Assembly: GCF_932526225.1 (NCBI RefSeq)
Contig: NC_064045.1
Coordinates: forward strand, 11,190,022-11,254,021
Origin: Nematostella vectensis
Lineage: Eukaryota; Cnidaria; Anthozoa; Actiniaria; Edwardsiidae
Reading direction: 5' to 3'
Length of the DNA: 64,000 bases
The position numbers were made by a program, and so were the translations under genes. Below are positions 22,236-35,000 of the stretch, piece by piece. A model generated the notes under the pieces. The model saw nothing but the letters and a program-made list of their open reading frames with translations. It had not been told where the DNA came from and ran no database searches. The stretch's first letter is position 1, and each line of letters starts with the position of its first letter.

Positions 22236-25110
22236 TCAGTAATATACTCCATGCTTCTTCCTCAAGTCTATCTGAAAAATAAAAATAAAAAACAGCTAAT
22301 AAATTCTTGGCATTTAATTTTCATGTGAAGGGAGGTTCACAATCATATTAAGGATTCTTGATATGACTTGTGTTACAAGCTTTTTCAAAAGATCTAAATG
22401 CCACAAAATACAATGCAAAATACATTCCAGTAGCAGAATAAAACTAGGAACCCCTGTGAAATTCAACCATCCTACAGTTAAAGCAATTCAATTTTATCGC
22501 TCAAGCATAAAACAATCTATGGACAATAATATCTCATACGCTAAAATATTTTAAAATCAAAAATAGAAATAAAGCAAAACTCAAGTCAGATCAAGATTTT
22601 AAAGCAAAAAAAAAAAGTAAAAACTGGATGATTCTTTAAAAAATCGGGCTCATCAAAAGAGGGGGGAAGTGGACATAAAGCTTGGTAAGGGAGGCCGACC
22701 AAGGGTATGTGAAAAAAAAACAACTGGGGATTGATGATTGAGGAACTTGTATGAAGGGGGGAATGGGAGATTTTCGAAGCTCAGAAACATTGCAGAGCAG
22801 ATCTATAAAAAGGTTGCTTGTTTTTGTCATAACCACAAATTATGAAAGATCATTTTCTAGACTAAATCGTGTTGTTTACCCTCTTTGAACTGACTTTACT
22901 ATGAAATAGTAGAAAGAAAGGTTTCTTACAGTGTGCTTTTTATAGCAATCCCAGAATCCAGTCTGCTGTTCATGACAATCAGGAAACCAGCTCTTCTGGA
23001 AGCATTGCATTACTTCATTATACTTGTCTTCACAAGCTTCAAGGGCTCTGGAAAATAAATCACTTATCTAAAAGATGCAAAATCCATTCAATTAATGAAC
23101 AGCAGAGCTGGAGCAAATGTACGTAGCCTTCCAGGGGTGGATTCAGGATTTCTCTGAGGGGGTTGGAGGCAGAAAGAGGTGAAGGAGGTGACCAGATCCA
23201 GCTTGTTTTCTTATAGCTTACCCTTGGATGTGCTTGAAAGTTGAGAGTTGAAAAGAAAAGGACGAGATATGCCTACATAACATAGATGCAAAAAAGGTAG
23301 AGATTTCCAGCTTCTGAAATGTCAACATTTCCCCAAGCATACCCAGACCTACCCTGGGTACCAGAGGCTCCAAGCTTTGCAGCGGGAAAACATTTTCGCT
23401 GTGAAACTCGGAGCCTCTGGTACCCAGGACCCCATTACAAGTTCAGATTTTACACTTTCAGCTTACTTATCCTTTTAGCCATCATTTAGTCCAAATACAT
23501 GTATGAGTAGAGTGAAAGGAAACGTTTATTCTATGACAGTGATGTCTGAAAATATTGCATTGCCTGTAGTGGAAACAGATAACAAATTATGTGTATCACT
23601 TTAAACAGCAGGCCTGTAGCCAGGATTTTGAGCGGGGTGGTTCGTTTTTCCATTTCAGCTGACCAAATTTCCGGTATACCCGGTATTACCCCATTAGGTA
23701 ATCAGTCTTGTATTTTAAATGTTATTAATATGGTTCTTTTTAACATATAATGATAATAATAAAGATAATTATTAAAAAAGATTTTTATAGTCATTTTAAA
23801 GATATATTGATGTGCACGGTATATCTCCAGCCAAACGTTATATATTTTTGTTTGTTCTGAGCGGGCCTTCAAGCCGGGTGGGGGGGGGGTTCGTCCAAAC
23901 ACCCCGAACCCCCCTGGCTACGGGCTTGGGGGTCGTTTCTCGAAACTCCCGGTAATATCCGGGCCCGTTAGGGAGAGTTTTCGGGATACTTTTCCGGGTG
24001 AGGAAGAGCGTTTCTCGAAGCTTGCGGTAGCGTCCCGGTTGTTTACGGGTTCCCAATAAGCAAATTATAATTCTCAGAGTTAATGAATAGATTAATTATT
24101 GAATATCAATAAAAATCGTAGATTTGTCAATGTCTGTAGACAACTGGTACCCCAAACACTGCTGTGGCATCAGCCTTTTTCAAAAAAAAGACAAAGAACA
24201 AGTAGATAAAGTCTCATTTTGTAGCAAACTTCCAATACCTTGGCAAAGTTGTTTACATTTTTTTAGGCGCACGGTGACAGCTAAATGTCAAATCATTTGA
24301 CAGAAAAGAAACCTGATTGGCTGATAGGGAAACCCATAAAATGATGTTAGCCCTGATTGGCATACTTCTTTCCGGGCAGTGATATGGTTTCCTCAAGTGA
24401 TGAAAATTCACTACAACTCGACACAACTTGAAAATGGCGAGATTTAATCGGAAAAAAGCACCAAATTGGATAGTTCAACTTGGCCAATTCTAGATGAATA
24501 GTTGATCTATAAATTCAGCTGAAAATATTAAGGAAAAACATTGTTTTGGGTATCAATTATCGCATTAAAAGTAATTCCCGGTAATTTAACGGGAGCTCTT
24601 GAGCTCCGTACGAGTTACCGGGATTTTTTCCGAGCCCGACAATAACAGGCATTTTGAGAAACACCTGTTAAGTTTATCGGGGGCTTACCGGGTGACTTTC
24701 CGGGTTTATGGGGACTTTTGAGAAATGACCCCCTGAACCGTTACTTGATCAAAATAAGCAATCATGGACTGCTTTTATGGTTTGCATTTTGCTAGCATGC
24801 ACGCTGTTATCGTAACAATAAATAGCAAAAAGCTAGACCGAACCCTGACATATCTATCTATTTCATACATATTTCGTAGTCTTGGATGTTTGCTAACTCA
24901 CAATGCTTAGTCTTAAAGAAAAAAAAAAAACGGCTTCAAAATAAAAGCCAGAGTTTTGATTATACAAAAAACTCGTTTGTTATCGCTGTTACCGATCCGA
25001 ATCTTCTTTTGTAATAAACCTACTTACATAACTTTTACATAAGCTCGAATCATCTCCTTCTCTGTCTTCGGCTGCCTTCCTACCTTGAAAAGGTCATTAA
25101 TGGAATCCAT
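22236..25110 (-). CDS. Small twin-CX9C (CHCH-type) protein, 3 exons, 78 aa
   Basis: Coding exons on minus are 25110-25028, 23047-22930 and 22271-22236. The joins are phase 2 (AT|GTAAGT to CCAG|A) and phase 0 (ACT|GTAAGA to CAG|ATA), giving exactly 78 codons and a TGA. The central exon has Cys-x9-Cys (CEDKYNEVMQC), an eight-residue spacer, and a second Cys-x9-Cys (CHEQQTGFWDC). This is the twin CX9C hairpin of small proteins oxidised by MIA40/CHCHD4 in the mitochondrial intermembrane space, many of which are respiratory-complex assembly factors. There is no N-terminal presequence, as usual for this class. I cannot name the orthologue; COA4-like spacing is only suggestive. The start codon lies 239 bp from the TSC2 start, head-to-head. 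Exons 2-3 are duplicated at 14575-15425. Confidence 0.75.
23352..23428. repeat. Hairpin element with CCTGGGTACCAGAGGCTCC arms (right)
   Basis: Right-duplicate counterpart of 15731-15808; same arms and loop with a few substitutions. Confidence 0.7.
23610..23926. mobile_element. MITE-like element with GTAGCCAGG termini
   Basis: Begins AGGCCTGTAGCCAGG and ends CCTGGCTACGGGCTT, with a second inverted block (GGGTGG-TTCG / TTCGTCC) inside. About 320 bp, non-coding. It belongs to the same terminus family as 3730-3900 and abuts the next element. Confidence 0.55.
23928..24733. mobile_element. MITE-like element with GGGGGTCRTTTCTCRAAA termini
   Basis: The left end reads GGGGGTCGTTTCTCGAAAC and the right end is its near inverse. 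Both are followed inward by repeated CCCGGTAA/TTACCGGG motifs. The interior (about 800 bp) is non-coding. Confidence 0.6.
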
Positions 25111-25349
25111 TGTCTCAAACTAACGAACTTTTAAAAAAGTACCATATCATTTTCACGATATCAGACCAATTTCATGTTTTCTGTCTTTTTTCGGTCTAAC
25201 TTCACACATCTACTAGGCGTTACCTTCTTTGTACGAGAAAGACTAAAACTAGTTCGAGCAGCCACTGACCAGTATACCGTGGAACAATATATTAACATGG
25301 CGGAAAAGATGTGATACACGAAAACCTAATCTTTGTGCCGGCTGGCACA
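25111..25349. promoter_or_regulatory. Candidate bidirectional promoter between CX9C gene and TSC2
   Basis: Only 239 bp separate two divergent start codons, so both 5' UTRs and both promoters must lie here, overlap the genes, or involve upstream non-coding exons. I see no TATA box at a convincing distance in either direction. The call is positional. Confidence 0.5.
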
Positions 25350-25989
25350 ATGTCTAAACAGCACAGCAATGACGGCTTCCGACAGAAGTTTAAGCAGTTC
25401 CTGGGGATCAAGAAAGGGAGTGCTATAGCGACGAGCGTTTATGAGGGTCCGAAAGCTGATGAGTTGACTTTTACTAATGAATTACTGCAGGTAATGTACT
25501 TTATAGATAGTTCACCTCAGATCAGGGCAGAATGAAATAAAAAAGAACGAGTAAAGAGAGATTATTAGGGGATAAGGATTGAAGGTACGTAGAGCTCTTT
25601 TCTCTGATTGTGCAGTGTTGGTGCTTTGGAAATGGTGATGGCATAAAAGAAAAAGTGAGTGTAAGTTTTGGTGCTGACATGACCAAGGCTGTACTGTAGC
25701 TAGTAGCATGGGGGCAAAGGTCCTGCCCTCCTCACTCCCCCCCCCTGTCAGCAATGACAAGACATATTTAGGCTTGACCCCTCCCCCCTTTCCCTCTAAG
25801 CAAAAGTTCATAGCTCTAATGGTGGTTAGGTAATGTTTTTAGTTGTAGTAATGGAGGTAGTTACAATTTATAATGGTGGCATTGTGATGAAAATGATACT
25901 GTTGATAAAGAGGATGATGATGATGATGATGTTGATGTTGATGATGATGATGATGATGATGATGTTGATGGTGATGATGATGATGATAT

Positions 25990-26024
<35 letters not shown>

Positions 26025-29000
26025 TCCTTGTCAGAAATCAAACCAATTTGAATGAATGCAGTACAGTTTGGCAGTGGTTAACAAATAGTAACGAATGACA
26101 AGCATGAACCGAAGACCTGTGGCAACAGCAAAAGGCTGAACTATTGCCAAATATGAACAGGAACACAGGTTCCAAGACTGAGAATTTGTATTAAATTAAA
26201 AGTAATTAATCAACTAACAACAAAAACAACAAGTCAGAGAGATAAATCCCATCAATACCCGCTGTCCCCGCCAAATCCGGATAACCCAGTGAAGTCAGAA
26301 CAAAGTTGAACGGTTTTAAAGACATAATCAACTTACAGTACAACTGGGATCAATATTGAAGGGATTACATTACGCATGGGGTTGCGACTCAATCAATCAA
26401 TCGATCAATCAATGGAACAAACAATCAATGAGATAATGAATTCCTGCAATGCCTGCTATACCCGCCATTCCCGGAGTACACGGTGTATTCAAAACAAAGT
26501 TGAACGATTTTTAAATCGTAAGAAACTTACAGTTACTAACAATGTCATAGAATTGTTGAATGGAATAGATTTAGCATGAGGTCGAGACTGAATTCATAAT
26601 CAACGTTAAAGTTTGTTTAAAATAAATCCAGATACTCCGGGTATGGTGGGTATAGCGGTTATTGCATGAATTCATCAACAAAACACATCAACTCTGCTTA
26701 GAATGCACCGTGTACTCCGGATAAGGCGGATATAGCGGGTATTGCATGAACGCATTACTAAAGTACGTTGAATTTGACATTATAATAATAATGATAATAT
26801 TAACAGTAGTAGTAAGAGTAGAAGTATCTGCCATTCCCGGAGTACACGGTGTATTCCCAGCCAAATTCAGTAAATGCCAAAATTAGAATGACTGTAAATA
26901 CATCATGTCCCACCTAGCCTTTCCTGTCCACTAAGTGGCTATCCATGGTGCCATATTTTCTGTTTGCTCGATTAAGCAACTTGTCCTCTTCGGGCGTAAA
27001 TAAGAGCGATTTTCTGCGAGCTGGGCATAGTTCTGTAATCACAAAAGCGTCTTCGCGCTTCTGCTTTGCCGGTAGTTTGCGGGCTGAAGGCTTTATTCTC
27101 GCTGCTGTTGGTGTGGAGATTTCTTGAACTTTGTCCGTTGAAGAGCACGACTTCGTGCAGTCGTCTTGATCCTCTGAAGAGTTTGAAAGGTGGGAGAGCC
27201 TCGTTAGAACCTCTTTGTACAGCTTGGTGCCAATGTGGCCATGTAGTTTTTCGTAGCATTCGTGCGCCCTGTGGCGACTTCGCGTGAACGCTGCTTGCGA
27301 TAGTGTACTTTGGCGACGTTCGAGCTGTGCTTCTGATCTTCAGAGATGGCGCTTTGATCGGCACTTTTTAGCACTTTACAGCTAGACGTCTCTACAATTT
27401 GTCAGTATCGTGTGGGGTGAACATACTTGCCAGTCGCTTCAAACACAAGTTTGCTCATCAGCTCACCGAGCTTGTTGTGCTGACCCCTGTTTCTCGTAAC
27501 TAGGACGTACTCACACTTGGGGTTGAGTAGCGGGCGAATGTAAGTTATGTATCCCTCGAGCACACTCATGTTTGTGTCGGTCAGAAGGAGCGAGTCGAAG
27601 CCGTACTTGCCCGCTGTTTTGAATATTTTCTGGTCGACAAAACCTCTGTTAGTCTTGGCGAGAACGGCGAGAAATTTAGTGGCAAACGGCAGATCAAACG
27701 GAGACGCCCTGAGGGGCATGTCCTTGCACGTTCTCAGCACGGCCTCGTAGCAGAGCAAGTAGCGAGACACAACACCAAGGAGCTCGTCCATGGTTGCCCA
27801 GTGCCCTTTGGCCTCTAGCACACCGCTGTCTAAATCGCTAGTCCACTGTAGTCGCATCATTTTTGAGACGGTCTTACGCACCTTTTTCAAGTATGTGTCC
27901 GTCGTAGACAGCCCTCTAAGCACCGCTTCCGATACTCCGTTTACTTTCCTGTAGGTCACTAGTTCTGCAATGGCGTCCAGGTATCCGATTCAACCGGCAT
28001 GACCCAACTGCCACTTGCTCTGCATTGAATCGGCAAATTTGAAAAGTAGATTAGGCGAACACAAGCAAAAGTCCACAATATCTAATGTGAGATGATCTTT
28101 GTCCTCGCTGCAAAATTTCAGAAAGTTCAAGCATTTGCTAACCAGTTGCTGCGCTTTGTCGATCACTTTTGCAGCCCCCACCGCTGCCCTTGAGCCACGC
28201 GGTGGATTGTTCCGCAAACGTGCAAGACATGTCAAACGATGGGATGCCATTACTTGAACGTCGTTGCCCCTTCTTCTTTTCCATTTGGCTTCGAGAAGCT
28301 TCGATGTCTTCGCTGGGTTTCTCATCAAAGTAATAAAACCATGGGTGCTTTTTCTTGACGTGCTTTCTACACCCTCTTTGAGTTCCAAACCCATCGTTAT
28401 GGCAGTCTTGTACAGGGCAGTGAAACAGCCTGTCATTTTTGTCTTCTTCTAAGTGCATTCTTTTTGGTTTCTTCGCAGCATTTGGAAGAAGCGACCAGTT
28501 TATCACATTACCCTGCTTTACCATCTCTTGTCAGCAACGGTTAATGGGAGAATGAAAAACGTATGCGGCGTACCGCATATTTAATGCTATCAAATACGTG
28601 AAAAGAGCCAATCAATCACTGCCACGCGACAGCCTCGAAATAGTGGCAGCAGTCTATTGGTTGGGCACGATGAACCAAAATGGCATGCCCAAGCAAGCCT
28701 CGGCTTGCCCTTGCTTTTGCACAGCTTATGCGAGTCCAGGCATCGCTTTGAAAGATCATATCTTTTGAGACTGAGAAACAAAACCATAGATGCGGAACTT
28801 TTGTTCATGTTTTTTGAAAAAGGGAACACCCCACTTCAGTCCATTGTGGCCCTTTTGTTGTTCATTTTCGCAAAGAAACAGCACCATTTAGGCCAAATCG
28901 GTCCCACTGTTCCTATACTTTTAACCACTTAGGAACAGGCGTTCCCTTTTAAGTCTATTAACCCTAGCAAACAGGAACTTTTGTTCTTTTTGAGTGGTGG

Positions 29001-32000
29001 TCCTCAATTGGGAACGCGTCAAAAAAGGAACTGTTGTTCCTAATTGCATCAATTAGGACCAACAGTTCCTTTGTGGACTTCGAAAACGGAACATTTTGTT
29101 CTTTATTGTACAAACAAGTCCTGTTCCGAAGCGTGCCATTAGCGTTCCGATTCTTCACCTCTAAACGGAACAACCGTTCCTTTAAGTGATAATTTATTCA
29201 GTTCCTTTCTCGGATATAGGAACACAACAAAAAACACGCGGAACTGTTTTTTAATTTTAAAACGTCTCGTGTGTAGCTCAATCAAAATAAACCTCAAACG
29301 CGAATAGAGCAAGCCCTCATAAACTACCTCAAGCAGTATCACGGTAACTTTGGTGTTCTATCGTTGCGCATACCGAAATTAAATGCAGAATAATCAAATT
29401 AGGGAAACATATATGATGATAATGATGATGATTTTGATGATGATAATGTAGTGGGGGTGATAATGATGTAGTGGGGGTGATGATGATGATGATGATGTAG
29501 TGGGGGTGATGATGATGTAGTGTGGTTGATGATGATGTAGTGTGAAAGATGATGATGTAGTGTGGGTGATGATGATGTAGTGGGGGTGATGATGATGTAG
29601 TGGGATAATGATGATGTAGTGGGGGTGATGATGGGAGTAATGAAAATGAGGTGTTTATAATTTTGTTGTGGTGACACAAAGATCACAGTGCTGGTTAAGT
29701 GCTGAAATGTATGTGAATACTATTAATTGATTCTTGTAACCTTTAGGAAATCAGTTCTGATGCACCAGTGGGAAGTAGGATTAGGGTATTACGAGAACTG
29801 TGTGAATTCCTCGTGAACAGACGACTGGAAGATGTGAGTACAAATGTCAGATATCATCCATGTTTGCATGGCTATCTTAAACTTTAGAGTCTACCAAAAG
29901 CAAGTACTTGACTTTGCCAAATTGTCTTAAAAATACAACTTTCTCAGAGCAGACTGAAAAAGGTAAATTGTTACAAGCTTATTAACCAATAAAAAGCTTA
30001 TAATGATTAACCTCCAGTGTTTGGTGGGCGAAATTCATTACTCTGGTTAACAAACACAACTATTTCCTGGGTACTTGATTGATTATAATTTTTAGAGGAT
30101 CTTCTTATTGTGGTGTCCATTTGTGGGTGGCAATGAGGATGATGACAATGATTCTGTGTGACAATGATGATAATGGTTGTATTGATGTGTGATACTGATC
30201 ATTCATTGTGATTTTGAAATAGTTGCCTGGTGATAGTGGTGGTAATGATAATGATGGACATGATTTAATTAACTGATAATGATAATTATTGATGGTAATG
30301 GTATATTGATGCATGGTGATAGTGTGTTAATTAACTGATGATAATGGTAATTGATGGTGATGTTAGTATAGTAGCACCTGGTGATTGTGGTGGTAAAGAT
30401 GGCAAGGGTGATAGAAATAAAGTTATAATAAAGTCGGGTAATTAAGTTGATGTTGATTATGATGATCGTGATGACAACAATGTTTTTATCATCATTTGTA
30501 TTTTTGTCCTCCTTAGTGTTTGTTGAATTGATAATTCAAAGATGTTTGATTGTTTGATATTTTTTATTTTATTGTTATGCTGACTGCCCTGTAATTCAGG
30601 TTTAACCTGAAATAGGATAAATAAATGGATTATTATTATATTATTTGTATTATTTCATATTTTGATGTACTTATCTTATTTAAATTGTATTTGGTAAGTA
30701 GGATGCTTTCATGATGTATAATATTTTGTATAATATTGCTGACAGCATGCAATTGAAGCAGCCTGGATGGCAGTTAAGGACCTCCTCCTCCCCACCCAAC
30801 CCCAGGACGCCCGGCATGTCACCCTTTACTTTCTCTCGGTCATTGTCACAAGTCAGGTTCGTAGCCATGTATTGGAAGATATGTATGTAAGCTAAAATTT
30901 TACAAATGTGCTTTTCAAGAAAAATTTAACACCAGTATTGTCCCCTTCTATATCCAACTTATAGTTATTGCTGGTTGTAATGTTTTGAATTCTTTTTTTA
31001 GTATGATCGCCTTAAAATCCTTAGAGCTCACTTCTTCAAAGTCATAGAAAATCACAAAATTGTTGATGATCTTATTCCAAGGTAAAGGAGTTTTGTTTAC
31101 TATTATGGGTTTGTTATTTTAATCCAGTTTTTTTATTACTGATAGATTCTGTTTTTTTTTTTTTCAGATTAAATCTTCTGAAAGCCTTGAGTAATAATGG
31201 CAAGGACATCTTGTACTTTGAAGAGCAGATAGGTAAAAACTTGGCCCATTGAATCCTTACCTCATTTAGCAATTTATACAACTAATGTCAATTCAGGATT
31301 ACAGACTTTGTAAAAGAGTCCTTGTAATGCAGATACTTATTTTAAATATATCTGCACATTAATTCTTTTCTTTACTGCCTACTTTCCAGGGGTGTTTCTC
31401 CTCAGCTGGATGTCTGAAGTTATTCAACAAGGGAGGTATGGTTAACTTCAGGCAACTGCAGTATGATAATCTCTTTCATGTTTGAAGAGCACATTGAATC
31501 AGTTCTTTCACATGCTGAATGCAGAGCTTTTGAAGTTCATGTCAACCATGTTTTATTGTTTTCATTTTGGGTTTAAATAAAGCTGTTGTTGTTGCATACT
31601 TTATACTTGTTGTTAACTTCAACAGCTTGGTTTGTGCCCTACAGAAAATTATTTGATGATGTATTCTAGGCTCATTGGCAAAACCCTTAAATTATTAGTA
31701 TCATTATTGTCTGATATAATAATAATATTGATGATGATTCATCATTATTATTAATTACTCCCTAAAATCTTCATGGTTGAGTAGTGCACATCACACTGTA
31801 AATAAGATAATTATGAATAATAAAGTTGGCCCAGTAGTCCTGTAACTTGGTCTAACCTATTATTGGGGAACCCAGGTGGATCAGTGGGCAGAGCGCCGCT
31901 CTGTAGGGCGTGTGCCTCTCACCACTGGATTCTGGGTTTGCTTCCTGGTCTGGGAATGAGTTTAGTTAGTTGGTCTCACCTTTGCTCTGAGGGTTTTTCT

Positions 32001-35000
32001 ACGGGTTTTCCGGTTTTCCTCCCTCCACAAAGTCAGCAATTTTGATCTAAGCTGTGGTCCGTGGTCAGACATTAGTTGTATGGCTGCTGCCATTCTATGC
32101 CTTCAACGCGACCACGTCTGAATCTGCGCTCTCACAATTCAGCATACCAGCTGCAAGGAGAGTGATCAGCCAATTTATTTATCAGGAAACTCCTTGTCAT
32201 TGTTGTACACCCTCAGGTTGGACTGTTTCATGCCATTGATGATCAATGTCATTCATTACAACTCCAGTTACCTCGATGAGGATGTTGCGGCTGGAATTAT
32301 CAGGTATAAAGTCTGCCAATATTACCTTACCAGTTACACCAAGCATACTTTGTCTTACTTTTACTCAGTTTTTTTGTGGGTGTGGTGTGTGAAAGACTAT
32401 CAGTTGTACTACATAGGGAAATTTCATTTATTATCCCAAGGGGTGCGAGAGGATACTGTGGGGGGGGGGGGGGGGGAGGGCAAGAAATTTTCAAGGTCTA
32501 AAGGGGAGGGGGGTTGAAAGTGTTTGGATTTTAAAAGGGGGGCACTGATTCATTTGTGTGTTGTCTCTACTATATAATTTGTCGAAGGGGGGGGGCAACT
32601 AATTTTATCCCTTACTTTGATCAAAATCCTCACACACACCCCCCTCGGGATAATAAATGAACTTTCCCTTATCAACCCAAATTGACTCTCATTCTTGTGC
32701 TAAAAAAGAGATCATTTTCTTTTTTGCTATATTGTATATTAGCTAAGCCTACTTCAAGACTCATCCTTTCCTTCTAAGGTTTATTGAGAAGTCTTATTTG
32801 GTGTTTGTACTATACGGTATGTGTTGGCTAATTTCTGCTGTGTGATGTATTCTGTAGAGAAACAAGTCAATTAGTGAGGACCACAAAAGAGGAACAAAAT
32901 GTTGAGGCAAGTGTGTGATATTATTCATTATGATTATTGCATTACTTGTTTGCCTAGTAACTAGGAGGCAAGGAGTTTTCCTTAGTTTGTATTTAGACCC
33001 AAAATTTGTTTTCTACTGTAATTCATAATAACAAGGAAATTGTGGCCTATTCCCATGGAGCTACATATCTACTGTATTAACAAATTTTTCTGCCCTGAAG
33101 AAGTCTTATTAAAGTCTTATCAAATTTATCTTACATACTGTAAATGATTATTTTCAAACCTTTCAATCTTTGAAACATAACATTTGGTCTACATATTTTA
33201 CTATACAATAAAATAAAACAACATTTTTGCAATTATTATCATGTTTATGACTTTTCATTTATTGATTTCACTTTCTGATTTTATATTTCATCAAGAATTT
33301 TGAATTTATGTGTTCATCAAGAATTTTTTTCTGTCATTTGTAAAAACTTCTTTTTTTACATAACTCAACAATGCATGAAAATGCAAACATTTGATTTTGT
33401 GATTGCTACCTTCTCCCTTCATCCCCCTTAGTAAAGAAGTCATTAGTTCGATATTTTGCTGTCAAATGCAAAATTTTATTAAGGCGAAAATTGTTATGTC
33501 TTTCTTTATTTCTTTTTCATTGTGACCCTTATATTTCTCATTATCAAACCTTGTGTTCTTAGTTGTCTTTGTCCCTCCTTGATGCCATTGTGAGGTACAG
33601 CTGTCTGCCCGTCAGCTCCCTCTACGAGTTTGTTGCTGCTCTATGCTGTACTGTGAATCTGGAAAAGTTTTGTCAACACAGCTGGAAGGTAAACATTGAG
33701 CAACAAGTTTACAGAAATTTTATTTTACTTTTTTTTAAATGTTAGACTACTGCAGTTGTTGTTCATTTGATACTCCATATAAAATGTGTACATATGGGCA
33801 AAATGTTGGAAAAATTGTGATATTAACATTGTAAGTAAATGTAACATGTTTTCTTGTAGATCATGCGCAATGTCCTTGGTACTCATCTAGGTCACCGCTG
33901 TATCTACACCATGTGCCTCATCATGGAGACCGGAAGGTATGGACAGTCCAGATAGGGGCGGGGCTTTGCTAAGAAGGGGGGCTTACCCATTGGGTATCTA
34001 CACCATGTGCCTTAACATGGAGACCGGAAGGTATGGACAGTCCAGATAGGGGCGGGGCTTTGCTAAGAAGGGGGGCTTACCCATTGGGTATCTACACCAT
34101 GTGCCTTATCATGGAGACCGGAAGGTATGGACAGTCCAGATAGGGGCGGGGCTTTGCTAAGAAGGGGGGCTTACCCATTGGGTATCTACAACATGTGCCT
34201 TATAATGGAGACCGGAAGGTATGGACAGTCCAGATAGGGGCGGGGCTTTGCTATGAGGGAGGCTTACCCATTGGGTATCTACACCATGTGCCTTATCATG
34301 GAGACCGGAAGGTATGGACAGTCCAGATAGGGGCGGGGCTTTGCTAAGAAGGGGGGCTTACCCATTGGGTATCTACACCATGTGCCTTATCATGGAGACC
34401 GGAAGGTATGGACAGTCCAGATAGGGGCGGGGCTTTGCTAAGAAGGGGGGCTTACCCATTGGGTATCTACACCATGTGCCTTATCATGGAGACCGGAAGG
34501 TATGGACAGTCCAGATAGGGGCGGGGCTTTGCTAAGAAGGGGGGCTTACCCATTGGGTATCAACACCATGTGCCTTATAATGGAGACCGGAAGGTATGGA
34601 CAGTCCAGATAGGGGCGGGGCTTTGCTAAGAAGGGGGGCTTACCCATTGGGTATCTACACCATGTACCTTATCATGGAGAACGGAAGGTATGGACAGTCC
34701 AGATAGGGGCGGGGCTTTGCTAAGAAGGGGGGCTTACCCATTGGGTATCTACACCATGTGCCTTATCATGGAGACCGGAAGGTATGGACAGTCCAGATAG
34801 GGGCGGGGCTTTGCTAAGAAGGGGGACTTACCCATTGGGTATCAACACCATGTGCCTTATCATGGAGACCGGAAGGTATGGACAGTCCAGATAGGGGCGG
34901 GGCTTTGCTAAGAAGGGGGACTTACCCATTGGGTATCAACACCATGTGCCTTATCATGGAGACCGGAAGGTATGGACAGTCCAGATAGGGGCGGGGCTTT

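Noticed and set aside
27402-27959. Independent 185-aa host gene
   Set aside because: It is the middle part of a larger recombinase-like frame interrupted by stops on either side.
31862-31935. Possible tRNA gene
   Set aside because: An A-box is present but the B-box is degenerate, the cloverleaf does not close, and a SINE body follows.
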